Under the pieces are notes generated by a model. It ran no database searches. It saw only the letters and a list, made by a program, of their open reading frames with translations, and was not told where the DNA came from. The translations under genes and the position numbers were made by a program. From [Empedobacter] haloabium (GTDB lineage: Bacteria > Pseudomonadota > Gammaproteobacteria > Burkholderiales > Burkholderiaceae_D): 64,000 nt of DNA. Below, piece by piece: positions 7,722 through 17,334 of the stretch (within the stretch, counting starts at the first letter, position 1; every line of letters starts with the position of its first letter). The stretch is taken from positions 3,038,001 through 3,102,000 of the forward strand of contig CP136508.1 of NCBI GenBank assembly GCA_008011715.2, written 5' to 3'.

Positions 7722-9275
7722 ATGAGCGACCGAGCAACGCAGCAACAACAGGAATTATTTGCCGACTATTCAGCAGATCGAGAAGTATTACGCGAACTGT
7801 GCGGGTTGTTGCCCGCCCTGCCCTCGGTGCTCCGTTACTATGACGAGTTTGAGGACGCAGTCCGATCAATTAGAAATCCTGCTGCTCTAACAGTATTTGA
7901 GATTTCCGCTTTCGGAAAAAAATTCTCTGTCGACTTTGCTCGACTGGGTGAAGAATGTTCCGTTATATTTAAGCATATTTTTTCATACATCCTGGCGCAA
8001 GATCTAGCGATCATATCTGCCGTGGGTTACTTGTCAGCCGCACAGCATCTTAAGTCTGCCGATGTTGCGGCGCTGGTTGAAGCTGGGCCGACTAAAATCG
8101 GGCCAGTCTGGAAAGCTTTACGTGCACGGGAACTGCCGTCTGGCACCTATATTTGCGCGAAATATGTGCTGCAATTGCTGTGCGCTCTGCGTCTTTGCGG
8201 CTGGTCTGACGAATACCAGATGTATTTGAAGAACGCCCTGCCCCTGCCTGCAAAGGACAAATACGCGGGCGTCCGCTCTGGCGACGTTTTCTTATCTGTA
8301 GATGAGGAAGCTATACTTGTTCGTCACTTAGACGATACAGTTGCGAGACTTACGACGTTTGGTGAAGCGAGCCTCAGCCACGACGAAATTGTCGATGCAG
8401 CGATGCTGGTATGTTCGTACCAGTTCGGTATGCGCCGAAGTCAAATAGCGATGCTCACTCTCGGAAATGTGAGAATTTGGTCGGAGGACGATAATACGAC
8501 GAAATCCGTTCACTTAACGTTCCACATGGCGAAACAACGCAGCGACACCAAACGAAAACCGTTGCTGCGGCGGGTGAAGGTTGAATGGACTCCGCTGTTC
8601 GTCTACCTAAAATCCAAACTTCAGGCCACTGGTGCCGATGCAAGTGCCAAGTTCTTTTCTGCCCAGTCCACGGATGAGGTTGGAAGAAGGATCTCTGCAC
8701 TCGTGCGTAAACTGCTGGAATCGGATGAGCGTGGAACGCTAACTGACCTCCGCCATACAGCTGCGCAGCGTCTTGTTGACGCCGGCGCGAGCCATGAAGA
8801 ACTCGCAGAGTTTATGGGACATTCCCAAGTCAACACTGGCCTGGTGTATTTCGCTACCGCGGCATCACACGCTGAACGTGTCAACCGTGCCCTGGGGGCC
8901 TCCGAAGTGTATCGCCGTGTGGCAAAAATTGCCCATGACCGGTTTATATCGAACGAGGAACTGTCCGAACTTAAGGGGGAACAACAGATTGCCGGTGTTC
9001 CACACGGAATTCCGATTAGCGGGATCGGCGGCTGTTCCTCGGGTCAGCCCTCCTGCCCTTATAACCCCGTTACGTCATGCTATGGCTGCCGACGCTTCAT
9101 GCCGCTTCATAATCCGGAAATCCATCAGCAGGTGCTTGCTGATATGCGCGAGGTTGTACTGTTTTTTGATCAGAGCTCTCGGGGTGACGTACGTTCACCC
9201 GCTTACTTACAATTGCAGCGGACTATTGCAGAAATTCAAAACGTCATCGAAGAACTGGAAACGAGTCCGAAATGA
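7722..9275 (+). CDS. Tyrosine recombinase, second of a trio, with C-terminal zinc-binding cysteines
   Basis: A 517-residue integrase-family protein starting at the base after the preceding stop. R238 (FGMRRSQIAML), R344 (LTDLRHTAA), H367 (EFMGHSQ) and nucleophile Y376 (LVYFAT) are present. The first histidine of the usual HxxR box is threonine (T341). The C-terminal part has a cysteine set CSSGQPSC...SCYGCRRF that looks like a zinc ribbon, followed by a helical tail. It overlaps the third recombinase by four bases (ATGA), so translation is coupled. The protein probably works together with the two neighbouring recombinases on the same ends. Confidence 0.87.
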   Translation: MSDRATQQQQELFADYSADREVLRELCGLLPALPSVLRYYDEFEDAVRSIRNPAALTVFEISAFGKKFSVDFARLGEECSVIFKHIFSYILAQDLAIISAVGYLSAAQHLKSADVAALVEAGPTKIGPVWKALRARELPSGTYICAKYVLQLLCALRLCGWSDEYQMYLKNALPLPAKDKYAGVRSGDVFLSVDEEAILVRHLDDTVARLTTFGEASLSHDEIVDAAMLVCSYQFGMRRSQIAMLTLGNVRIWSEDDNTTKSVHLTFHMAKQRSDTKRKPLLRRVKVEWTPLFVYLKSKLQATGADASAKFFSAQSTDEVGRRISALVRKLLESDERGTLTDLRHTAAQRLVDAGASHEELAEFMGHSQVNTGLVYFATAASHAERVNRALGASEVYRRVAKIAHDRFISNEELSELKGEQQIAGVPHGIPISGIGGCSSGQPSCPYNPVTSCYGCRRFMPLHNPEIHQQVLADMREVVLFFDQSSRGDVRSPAYLQLQRTIAEIQNVIEELETSPK

Positions 9276-11593
9276 GTCAAACATTTACTGCTTTTATTGA
9301 GCTTGGCCGGAATTTGGTTAAGTCAAAAGGGTTCGAATGGGACATTCCATTAGACGACGCAGGCTCAGCCAAGGATGGAGTTGGCTGGAATCTCACGGCG
9401 GCTGTCGGTGACGTTCCCCCACCAAATCATTATTTGCGCGACCTCGGTTCAGAGCAAAAAGCTCTAGCTATCGTTAATAAACATAGAGCTGCGAACAATC
9501 TCCCGCCGCTTATGCGAACGGCATTCTCAAGCGCATGGCAGGATTTCATTAAGGCTGCGGTGGCCGATCAGTTGTTTTTTAAGCGGAACACCACTGGTTA
9601 CGTCATTCAAAGCATCCTCCGCCCGTTACGCGTTGTCGCTAGTTGCACCGAAAAAGAGCCATGGATGTTGCAGTTGGACGACCTAAGGTATGCCATTAAC
9701 GTTGCCAAGGACGTGCAAGCTTCTGGCAAGCTCGCAGATTTGGTCGTCGGTTTGGTTAAAGTCGTATTTGACCAACACCATATCTGCGATGTGGGACAAA
9801 TTTACCCCATGCTCGGACTTGCTCGGATACCGGTTCGCAGTGTGAAGTCTAAACACACAATGTCCAAGGAAGAATTGCGAACTAACCTTGAGCAGCGGAA
9901 GCGGGCCGAGCGATTGCCAGAAAGGCGCGCGTTTTGGGAGCTGGTGCGAATCTCTATGACGGAAAAGCCGAATACGTTCATGGACGAGCTACGCTTTGCG
10001 GCGATCCGCACGATCATCATTACCGGCCTTCGGGTTGGTGAGGCGGCTTTGCTTCCGTTCGACTGGAAACGTGAGCGTGCCTACCTGGACGCAAGAGGCC
10101 GTCCCGCAGGGGAAGCCGGCGGCATATCCTCGGCCTTGATGCTCCGTCACTTCGCAGAAAAGCAACAGGAAGAACAGTCGGATAGCGTGGTCCTGTGTGA
10201 AAACACCCAGCCTGTCCCCGAAATGTTTCGTGAAATCCTTACGGAGTCGCTTGATCGGGTAGCCCGTCTTACGCAGCCGCTCCGTAATACTCTTAAGTTG
10301 CAGTGCGAAACCGGGCGCATTCTTCCGTGGTACAACGCCAGCGATGTCATTCCGTTGGCCGAATTATATTCTCAGGTTACAGGAAATCCATTTTGGCTCG
10401 ACATGGACCGCCAGCCATTCATTGACCGGTACCGGGAGGATTTCGCCTTCGGCGTACTCGAAGAGCTTCGCAGCTTACAGTTTGAGAGCTATAAAAACCA
10501 GGGCGGCAAGCTCGATCAAGCACTTTATATGTTCGGAAATCGGCTCCAAAAGCAAATTGATAGCGGCGAGTATGAACTTCGCTTCCGCTCAGCGAACGGT
10601 GCAACCATTGCTGCGGGGAGCCGAATGAACTGGCGAGAGACGTACTTGCGCGTTGGCGAGCTCGAGGACTTCATCAGGAAGGCAACCCCCTCGAAGACGC
10701 CGGATTTGGCTCCGCTGCCGCTGGCGACCGGAGCAGTTCAGCCGTGGGAATTCCTATTTCTGCATCCAAAACGGTCCCTCGCAGAAGAACGTAACGACGG
10801 GTTATGCGACGTTACGCGCTATATTTCGGTGAGCCGCCCTGACCCCACCTTCGTTGCGTTATCGCTTGGTGGAGCGAAACACCTGTCTTCGATTTTCGAA
10901 CGGTACGGCCAGACAGACGAGGACCGGGCGTTGACAATCGAGGCGCATTCGCTGCGTCACCTACAAAATACCGAGCTGTTCCGCCTGGGAGTGGCAGACA
11001 CAATTATTTCAAAGCGATTCAACCGCAGGAGCGTGGCCCAAAGTTATGAGTACGACCACCGAAGCCTAGCGGAAGAACTCGATCAAATTGAGATGGACGA
11101 CGATCTGGAAATCACGCTCGGTGAAAAGGCAGCTACGGTTGCCAAGATGATCACCGCCGGAAAGGCCAACGGACCAATCGTTGATTCATTCCGTCGCATA
11201 CAGCGGAGCGAAGGCGACACTGCCGCCTATGAATTTCTGCGCACAGAAGCTGACGGCTTCCATGCTACCCCTTACGGTCATTGTCTGAATTCGTTTACCG
11301 TAGACCCCTGTCCGAAACATCTTGAATGCTTCTCTGGCTGTCGTCACCTTTCTGCCACTGACCTCCCGGAGAATCGTCACAACCTCATTCGCCTGGAAGG
11401 AAAACTCAAGGGCGCGATTGAGATTATCAGAGCGCGGCCATCAAACAGTGTTGGCTGGCAAAATCAGTTGGAGCATGCCGAACAGCGGCTTAACGGTGTG
11501 CAGACATTGTTGGCTACACCAGTTGGACAGCCGGCATTTCCAAACGGAGTGGACCTTTCCAAACCTGCCTCACCCGGGATACTTGATGACTAA
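9272..11593 (+). CDS. Large tyrosine recombinase, third of a trio
   Basis: A 773-residue integrase-family protein, much longer than a common phage integrase. Catalytic residues are R254 (TGLRVGEAALL), H559 and R562 (AHSLRHLQNTEL) and Y592 or Y594 (AQSYEYDHRS). There is a long insertion between the first Arg and the HxxR box. Near the C-terminus a cysteine/histidine cluster (HCLNSFTVDPC, HLECFSGCRHL) suggests a zinc site. It resembles the large TnpB-like recombinases of Tn554-type elements. Its start overlaps the second recombinase, and its end overlaps the small fourth gene by eight bases, so all four genes form one operon. Confidence 0.85.
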   Translation: MSQTFTAFIELGRNLVKSKGFEWDIPLDDAGSAKDGVGWNLTAAVGDVPPPNHYLRDLGSEQKALAIVNKHRAANNLPPLMRTAFSSAWQDFIKAAVADQLFFKRNTTGYVIQSILRPLRVVASCTEKEPWMLQLDDLRYAINVAKDVQASGKLADLVVGLVKVVFDQHHICDVGQIYPMLGLARIPVRSVKSKHTMSKEELRTNLEQRKRAERLPERRAFWELVRISMTEKPNTFMDELRFAAIRTIIITGLRVGEAALLPFDWKRERAYLDARGRPAGEAGGISSALMLRHFAEKQQEEQSDSVVLCENTQPVPEMFREILTESLDRVARLTQPLRNTLKLQCETGRILPWYNASDVIPLAELYSQVTGNPFWLDMDRQPFIDRYREDFAFGVLEELRSLQFESYKNQGGKLDQALYMFGNRLQKQIDSGEYELRFRSANGATIAAGSRMNWRETYLRVGELEDFIRKATPSKTPDLAPLPLATGAVQPWEFLFLHPKRSLAEERNDGLCDVTRYISVSRPDPTFVALSLGGAKHLSSIFERYGQTDEDRALTIEAHSLRHLQNTELFRLGVADTIISKRFNRRSVAQSYEYDHRSLAEELDQIEMDDDLEITLGEKAATVAKMITAGKANGPIVDSFRRIQRSEGDTAAYEFLRTEADGFHATPYGHCLNSFTVDPCPKHLECFSGCRHLSATDLPENRHNLIRLEGKLKGAIEIIRARPSNSVGWQNQLEHAEQRLNGVQTLLATPVGQPAFPNGVDLSKPASPGILDD

Positions 11594-12077
11594 AGAAGAA
11601 AATATCGAACGCCCTGAAGACGACGCAATGGTGCAAGTTCTTGAGCAACTGCTCGCGGAGGACGCGGATATCACAGCACGAGCAGTTGCGAGACTACACC
11701 CGTCGATCAAAGCAGCTTCTTCGATCACACGCAGCCCCATGCGGATGGATTTGCTTTCAAAGTATCAGGAGCGGCAGGCCAGTTATCGACGGTGGAATGG
11801 ACGGACCAAGCGGATGTCGGGGACTGAGCAATCCGCTGTATTAGCCGCGAGGGACTCGCGTATTGCTGAGCTTGAGGCGGCAGTTCAGCTCCTGACGGCT
11901 TCTCATGTAGCAATGTTGCGCGCAGTCGGTGAACTCGGCGGGTTCAGTAAATGGGCAAAATTCTATGGGGATTACAGTTCTGTGAGAGACAAACTTAGCG
12001 CGCTCGGGGCACTTCCGACCTCCACCGTGCACCCGTTTGCATCCCCTTCCGTATCACCTGCTGAAGCTGAACGTTAA
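11586..12077 (+). CDS. Small coiled-coil protein of the recombinase operon (TnpC-like)
   Basis: A 163-residue protein starting at ATG 11586 inside the last codons of the third recombinase. The middle holds a short coiled coil (ARDSRIAELEAAVQLLTASH), followed by a conserved-looking block (MLRAVGELGGFSKWAKFYGDY). In Tn554 a small third protein, TnpC, affects orientation and frequency of transposition. A similar accessory role is inferred here from size, position and coiled coil. No catalytic motif is present. Confidence 0.65.
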   Translation: MTKEENIERPEDDAMVQVLEQLLAEDADITARAVARLHPSIKAASSITRSPMRMDLLSKYQERQASYRRWNGRTKRMSGTEQSAVLAARDSRIAELEAAVQLLTASHVAMLRAVGELGGFSKWAKFYGDYSSVRDKLSALGALPTSTVHPFASPSVSPAEAER

Positions 12078-12581
12078 ATCAACATCGAGTAGTCGCTTTG
12101 TGCTTGATCGCCTAAGCGCTGGTCATAGGCGCCGCCATCGCCGCGAACGACGGTAATTATGTGGGACTTCCCCTGGTGTTGAACCAGACTCGGCCCGCCG
12201 GTTGCTGCCTAGTTACCTCGCCGGCGTCACCGGCTGGCTCCGCTGTCTGGGTAAGGGGTATGACCATCCAGATCCGTGCCGCTGCCTTGTCTTCGACGTG
12301 CCGGTGGCCGGTATCCCAAAAGCGCTAGGCGGCACGGCGAAGGTCGCCGCCGCCGTACGCCCCCTGCAGCGAAGAACCATCCGCTTGGCACTCGGAGGGC
12401 CTGGCTAGCGTGAGCCGGACTGCAATGGCCTGAACGGAAACTTACGTTGCAATAGTTGCACAATTTTCCTTGATACTTCGTCATCTTAATTTGATTGACC
12501 AGCCTTCCAGATGGTAGAGTTCGCCCTCTACGACTCTTTCCGACTTTATGTCACTCGTTCTTCAACAAATGGAATTCTTGT
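12078..12581. other. Gene-free stretch between recombinase module and restriction operon
   Basis: About 500 bases without a supported gene. It contains two possible hairpins: CGCCTA/TAGGCG at 12109-12131, 32 bases after the recombinase operon, which could be a terminator, and GTAGAG/CTCTAC at 12514-12531, upstream of the HTH gene. The stretch from about 12430 to 12500 is AT-rich and may hold the promoter of the next operon. The right end of the recombinase-borne element could lie here, but no matching end repeat was found by eye. Confidence 0.4.
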
Positions 12582-12785
12582 ATGAGTGAGCCGTGGATTT
12601 CTGTCGAGCAGATTGCCGAGCACTTGGGCGTCACACGAGACTCGGTCTACCGTTGGATCGACCGTAAAGGCCTACCTGCGCACCGAGTTGGGCGTCTGTG
12701 GAAGTTCCAACGCGCCGAGGTCGATGAATGGGTGCGTGCCGGGGGAGCTGATGAAGATGTCCAGCGTGGGCATAAAGAAAAGTGA
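12582..12785 (+). CDS. Excisionase/MerR-like helix-turn-helix protein
   Basis: A 67-residue DNA-binding protein made almost entirely of one winged HTH of the excisionase family (ISVEQIAEHLGVTRDSVYRW then KGLPAHRVGRLWKFQRAEVDEWV). The ATG at 12582 gives exactly this domain; longer readings add non-conserved residues. It lies 69 bases before hsdR. Such proteins often precede type I restriction operons and probably regulate them. It could also serve as a recombination directionality factor for the adjacent recombinases. Confidence 0.8.
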   Translation: MSEPWISVEQIAEHLGVTRDSVYRWIDRKGLPAHRVGRLWKFQRAEVDEWVRAGGADEDVQRGHKEK

Positions 12786-12854
12786 GATTTAAACAATAAC
12801 AGCGCATGTGCTTGTATTGCGCTTATCCATGTCCGCTCTAGGGGAGCGATAACG

Positions 12855-15653
12855 ATGACGAAATCCGAGGCGCAAACTCGGTCAGAGTTGATTGACCAGC
12901 AACTCGCTCAGGCTGGTTGGAATGTCAAAGATCCGACTCAGGTCGTGGAGGAGTTCGACATCCTCACGCCCCTACCGCAAGGTTTGGCGCAAGCACGAAC
13001 CCCCTATGAGGGCCACCAGTTCAGCGATTATGTCCTGCTGGGTAAAGACCGCAAGCCATTGGCGGTGATCGAAGCCAAAAAAACCAGCCGTGATGCCGCC
13101 ATTGGCCGTGAGCAGGCCAAGCAGTATTGCTACAACATCCATAAGCAACTAGGCGGTGAGTTGCCGTTCTGCTTCTATACCAATGGCCACGACCTTTATT
13201 TTTGGGATTTGGAAAATGCCCCGCCGCGCAAAGTGATCGGTTTTCCGACCCGCGACGATCTAGAACGCTTTGCCTACATCCGCCGCAACCGCAAGCCGCT
13301 GACACAGGAATTCATCAATACTTCGATTGCCGGCCGTGACTACCAGATCCGCGCCATTCGCTCCGTGCTTGAAGGAGTCGAGCAGAAGAAGCGTGACTTC
13401 CTGCTCGTCATGGCCACAGGCACTGGTAAGACTCGCACCTGTATTGCCATGGTCGATGCGTTGATGCGCGCAAGCCACGCCGAGAGAGTGCTGTTCCTGG
13501 TCGACCGAATTGCACTGCGGGAGCAGGCTCTAGCGGCCTTCAAGGAGCACATGCCCAACGAGCCGCGCTGGCCCAATGTCGGTGAAAAGTTGATCGCAAC
13601 GGATCGTCGTGTTTACGTTGCCACCTATCCTACGATGCTCAACATTATTCGGGATGCGACGCAGAACCTATCTCCACACTTCTTCGATTTCATTGTCGTC
13701 GATGAAAGCCATCGCTCGATCTACAATACTTTTGGCGAAGTACTCGACTACTTCAAAGCCATCACGCTGGGCCTGACGGCGACTCCGACCAACATCATCG
13801 ACCATAACACCTTCCAGCTCTTTCATTGTGAAGACGGCATTCCCACGTTTGCCTACACCTACGAGGAAGCCGTCAATAACGTGCCGCCATACCTCTGCAC
13901 CTTCCAGGTCATGAAGATTCAGACCAAGTTCCAGACGGAAGGCATTAGCAAGCGCACCATTTCCTTAGAAGACCAGAAAAAACTGATCCTGCAGGGCAAG
14001 GAGGTTGAAGACATCAACTTTGAAGGCACCCAGCTCGAAAAGCAGGTGATCAACAAAGGTACCAACACCCTGATTGTGCGCGAGTTCATGGAAGAAGCCA
14101 TCAAGGACGCCACCGGCGTTCTTCCAGGCAAGACAATCTTCTTCTGCGCCACGAAGTCCCATGCCCGGCGCATGGAAGAGATATTCGACAAGCTCTACCC
14201 GCAGTATCACGGCGAACTTGCCAAGGTGTTGGTGTCGGACGACCCGCGTGTGTACGGCAAAGGCGGCCTACTCGATCAGTTCACTAACAATGACATGCCG
14301 CGCATTGCCATTAGTGTGGACATGCTCGACACCGGCATCGACGTGCGCGAGATCGTCAACCTCGTGTTTGCCAAACCAGTCTATTCCTATACCAAGTTCT
14401 GGCAGATGGTCGGGCGCGGCACGCGTTTGCTGGAAGTCAGCAAACCCAAGCCCTGGTGCATTGAAAAGGACGTGTTCCTAATCCTCGACTGCTGGGATAA
14501 CTTCGAATACTTCAAGCTCAACCCCAAAGGCAAAGAGCTCAAGCCGCAATTGCCGCTACCAGTACGGCTGGTGGGTCTGAGGCTCGACAAGATCGAGAAG
14601 ACAATCGACAGTGGTCACCACGACATCGCCGCGCGGGAAATCGACAAGCTTCGCCGCCAGATTGCTGCCTTGCCAAAGGAATCGGTTGTAATCAAGGAAG
14701 CAGCCGCGGCGCTCGCTAGGCTTGCAGATGAAAATTTCTGGATTAGCCTCGACCACGACCGGCTGGAATTCCTTCGCGCCGAAATCAAGCCGCTGTTCCG
14801 TACCGTTTCCGAGGCCGACTTCAAAGCCATGCGTTTTGAACGCGACCTGCTGGAATATTCACTCGCAGTGCTCTACGAAGACAAGGAGCAAGCTGAAACA
14901 CTCAAGTCAGGCATCGTCGAACAGATCAGCGGACTCCCGCTTTCGGTTAGTTTCGTTAAGCAGGAAGAAACCCTGATTCGCGCCGCGCAAACTAACCACT
15001 TCTGGGCCAAGGCCGACGAAGTGGCCTTCGATGATATGGTCACCAAGCTCGGGCCACTGATGAAATTCCGCGAGCAAAGCACCGGCCAGGAGCAAACCCA
15101 CCTCGATCTGACCGATGAGTTACACAAAAAAGAATGGGTGGAATTCGGCCCGCAGCACGAGGCGGTGAGCATCACGCGGTACCGCGAAATGGTCGAGGCC
15201 TTGATTGCCGAGTTGACCGAACACAACGTAGTGCTACAAAAGATTAAAAACGGCGAGACGGTCAGTGCGATTGAAGCCAATGAACTCGCCGAACTGTTGC
15301 ACGAAGAACACCCACACATCACAGAAGACCTGCTGCGCCAGGTCTACAAGAACCGCAAGGCTCGCCTGATCCAGTTCATACGCCACATCTTGGGCATTGA
15401 GGTGCTCAAGAGCTTTCCGGATGAAGTCAGTGCCGCGTTCGACCGATTCATCCGTGCGCACACCACGCTGAGTAGCCGTCAAATGGAGTTTCTGAACCTA
15501 CTGAAAAACTTCATCATCGAGCGCGAAAAGGTGGAGAAAAAAGACCTGATCAACGCACCCTTTACGGTCATTCACCCCCAAGGCATCCGGGGTGTGTTCA
15601 GTCCGGCCGAAATCAACGAAATCCTGCAGCTGACCGAACGGTTGGCCGCCTAA
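12855..15653 (+). CDS. hsdR: Type I restriction enzyme R subunit (EcoEI-like)
   Basis: Motor and nuclease subunit of a type I restriction-modification complex: it translocates and cuts DNA lacking the host methylation. It has 932 residues. The N-terminal PD-(D/E)xK nuclease shows D58 and E73-A74-K75 (VIEAKKTSRDAAIGREQA). The SF2 helicase follows, with Walker A ATGTGKT at 187-193, DESH at 283-286, TAT at 308-310 and motif VI (FWQMVGRGTRLL). The C-terminal 300 residues match the EcoEI-type R C-terminal region. A good AGGGGAG site precedes ATG 12855. The gene is intact and leads the operon with hsdM, hsdS, an AAA ATPase and an HNH nuclease. Confidence 0.95.
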   Translation: MTKSEAQTRSELIDQQLAQAGWNVKDPTQVVEEFDILTPLPQGLAQARTPYEGHQFSDYVLLGKDRKPLAVIEAKKTSRDAAIGREQAKQYCYNIHKQLGGELPFCFYTNGHDLYFWDLENAPPRKVIGFPTRDDLERFAYIRRNRKPLTQEFINTSIAGRDYQIRAIRSVLEGVEQKKRDFLLVMATGTGKTRTCIAMVDALMRASHAERVLFLVDRIALREQALAAFKEHMPNEPRWPNVGEKLIATDRRVYVATYPTMLNIIRDATQNLSPHFFDFIVVDESHRSIYNTFGEVLDYFKAITLGLTATPTNIIDHNTFQLFHCEDGIPTFAYTYEEAVNNVPPYLCTFQVMKIQTKFQTEGISKRTISLEDQKKLILQGKEVEDINFEGTQLEKQVINKGTNTLIVREFMEEAIKDATGVLPGKTIFFCATKSHARRMEEIFDKLYPQYHGELAKVLVSDDPRVYGKGGLLDQFTNNDMPRIAISVDMLDTGIDVREIVNLVFAKPVYSYTKFWQMVGRGTRLLEVSKPKPWCIEKDVFLILDCWDNFEYFKLNPKGKELKPQLPLPVRLVGLRLDKIEKTIDSGHHDIAAREIDKLRRQIAALPKESVVIKEAAAALARLADENFWISLDHDRLEFLRAEIKPLFRTVSEADFKAMRFERDLLEYSLAVLYEDKEQAETLKSGIVEQISGLPLSVSFVKQEETLIRAAQTNHFWAKADEVAFDDMVTKLGPLMKFREQSTGQEQTHLDLTDELHKKEWVEFGPQHEAVSITRYREMVEALIAELTEHNVVLQKIKNGETVSAIEANELAELLHEEHPHITEDLLRQVYKNRKARLIQFIRHILGIEVLKSFPDEVSAAFDRFIRAHTTLSSRQMEFLNLLKNFIIEREKVEKKDLINAPFTVIHPQGIRGVFSPAEINEILQLTERLAA

Positions 15654-15669
15654 AAAAGTATCGCATCCC

Positions 15670-17334
15670 ATGCTACAGAACAACCCTGAACTTAAAAGCA
15701 AAATCGACCAACTCTGGAACAAATTCTGGAGCGGCGGCATTAGCAACCCACTCACCGCCATCGAGCAGATCACCTACCTGCTCTTCATGAAGCGGCTCGA
15801 TGAGCTGGACCAGAAACGACAAGCCGATGCCGAATGGACCGGCGAGACCTACACCTCCAAGTTCGAAGGCAACTGGATTCCGCCTGAATACCGCAGCCAG
15901 CAGGAGCCGGAAAAGTTCGCCATCGCCAAGCGCACGTTGCGCTGGGGCGAGTTCAAGCGCATGCAAGCCGAAGAGATGCTGCAGCATGTACAGTTGAAGG
16001 TGTTTCCGTTCCTCAAAGACCTGAACGGTGCAGAGTCCAACTTTACGCACCACATGAAGAACGCCGTGTTCATCATCCCCAAGCCGGCCCTGCTGGTGGA
16101 GGCGGTGAAGACCATCGACGACATCTTCGAGGTCATGGAGCGTGACTCGCGCGAGAACGGCCAGGCCTTTCAGGATATCCAGGGCGATGTCTATGAAATG
16201 CTGCTGTCCGAGATTGCCACGGCCGGTAAGAATGGACAGTTCCGCACGCCGCGCCACATCATCAAGCTGATCGCCGATCTGGTGCAACCGCAACTGGGCC
16301 ACAAGATTGCTGACCCGGCTTGTGGCTCCGGCGGCTTCCTGCTCGGCGCGTACCAGTACATCGTCACGCAGCTCGCTATTCAGGCGGGCGGCAATAAGCT
16401 TACGCCCGATGAGGACGGATTTGTCCGCACGTCGGTCGCTGCCGCTCTCACCGAGAAGGCCCAAGCTATTCTAGCCAGCTCGCTGTGGGGCTATGACATC
16501 GACTCCACTATGGTGCGCCTGGGCTTGATGAATTTGATGATGCACGGCATCGACGAGCCCCACATCGACTATCAGGACACTCTCAGCAAGGGCTACACCG
16601 AGGAATCCGAATATGACATCGTCATGGCCAACCCGCCCTTCACTGGCAGCATCGACAAGGGCGACATCAATGAAAACCTGCAACTGGGCACCACCAAGAC
16701 CGAGCTGCTGTTTGTTGAGAACATCTACCGCCTGCTCAAGAAAGGCGGTACTGCTTGCGTAATCGTGCCGCAGGGCGTGCTGTTCAGCGCCGGCGGCGCC
16801 TTCAAAAACCTACGCCAGATGCTGGTAGAGCGTTGCGATCTCAAAGCCATCATCACAATGCCCAGTGGAGTGTTTAAACCCTATGCTGGGGTCAGCACTG
16901 CCATCCTGCTGTTCACTAAGGTCTGGGGGCCTAAAGAAAAGGTCTTGCAGCCCGCCACCGAGTACGTCTGGTTCTACGAGATGGCCAGCGACGGCTATTC
17001 GCTAGACGACAAGCGCAGCAAGCAGGAAGGAAACGGCGACCTGCAAGAAATCATCGCCAGGTACCGCGCCAGAAACGCGACTGCCGACACCGATCGCACA
17101 AGCAAATGCTTCATAGTCCCGCGTACCGAAATTGCGGACGACAAGAACAACTACGATCTCTCGCTCTCCCGCTATAAAACCGATGTGTTCGAGGCTGTGC
17201 ACTACGACGCGCCGGGCGCGATTTTGGATCGGCTGATTCAGGCCGAAGTGGGCGATGTGGACGAGGCAGAACTTGGTAAGGTACAAAGCGGCATTGTCCG
17301 TGAGTTGCTGGAATTGAAGGGGATGGTCGGATGA
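15670..17334 (+). CDS. hsdM: Type I N6-adenine DNA methyltransferase, M subunit
   Basis: Modification subunit, 554 residues, which methylates adenine in the site chosen by HsdS using S-adenosylmethionine. It has an N-terminal HsdM helical domain (about 1-150), the GQFRTP loop at 189-194, SAM motif I DPACGSGG at 215-222 and catalytic NPPF at 321-324. It starts 16 bases after hsdR and overlaps hsdS by four bases (ATGA), giving coupled translation. All key motifs are intact, so the methylase should be active. Confidence 0.96.
   Translation: MLQNNPELKSKIDQLWNKFWSGGISNPLTAIEQITYLLFMKRLDELDQKRQADAEWTGETYTSKFEGNWIPPEYRSQQEPEKFAIAKRTLRWGEFKRMQAEEMLQHVQLKVFPFLKDLNGAESNFTHHMKNAVFIIPKPALLVEAVKTIDDIFEVMERDSRENGQAFQDIQGDVYEMLLSEIATAGKNGQFRTPRHIIKLIADLVQPQLGHKIADPACGSGGFLLGAYQYIVTQLAIQAGGNKLTPDEDGFVRTSVAAALTEKAQAILASSLWGYDIDSTMVRLGLMNLMMHGIDEPHIDYQDTLSKGYTEESEYDIVMANPPFTGSIDKGDINENLQLGTTKTELLFVENIYRLLKKGGTACVIVPQGVLFSAGGAFKNLRQMLVERCDLKAIITMPSGVFKPYAGVSTAILLFTKVWGPKEKVLQPATEYVWFYEMASDGYSLDDKRSKQEGNGDLQEIIARYRARNATADTDRTSKCFIVPRTEIADDKNNYDLSLSRYKTDVFEAVHYDAPGAILDRLIQAEVGDVDEAELGKVQSGIVRELLELKGMVG

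Noticed and set aside
12202..12408. A 68-codon plus-strand frame between the recombinase operon and the HTH gene
   Set aside because: The protein has no pattern of a known family and no ribosome site. It may be an old fragment but cannot be supported.
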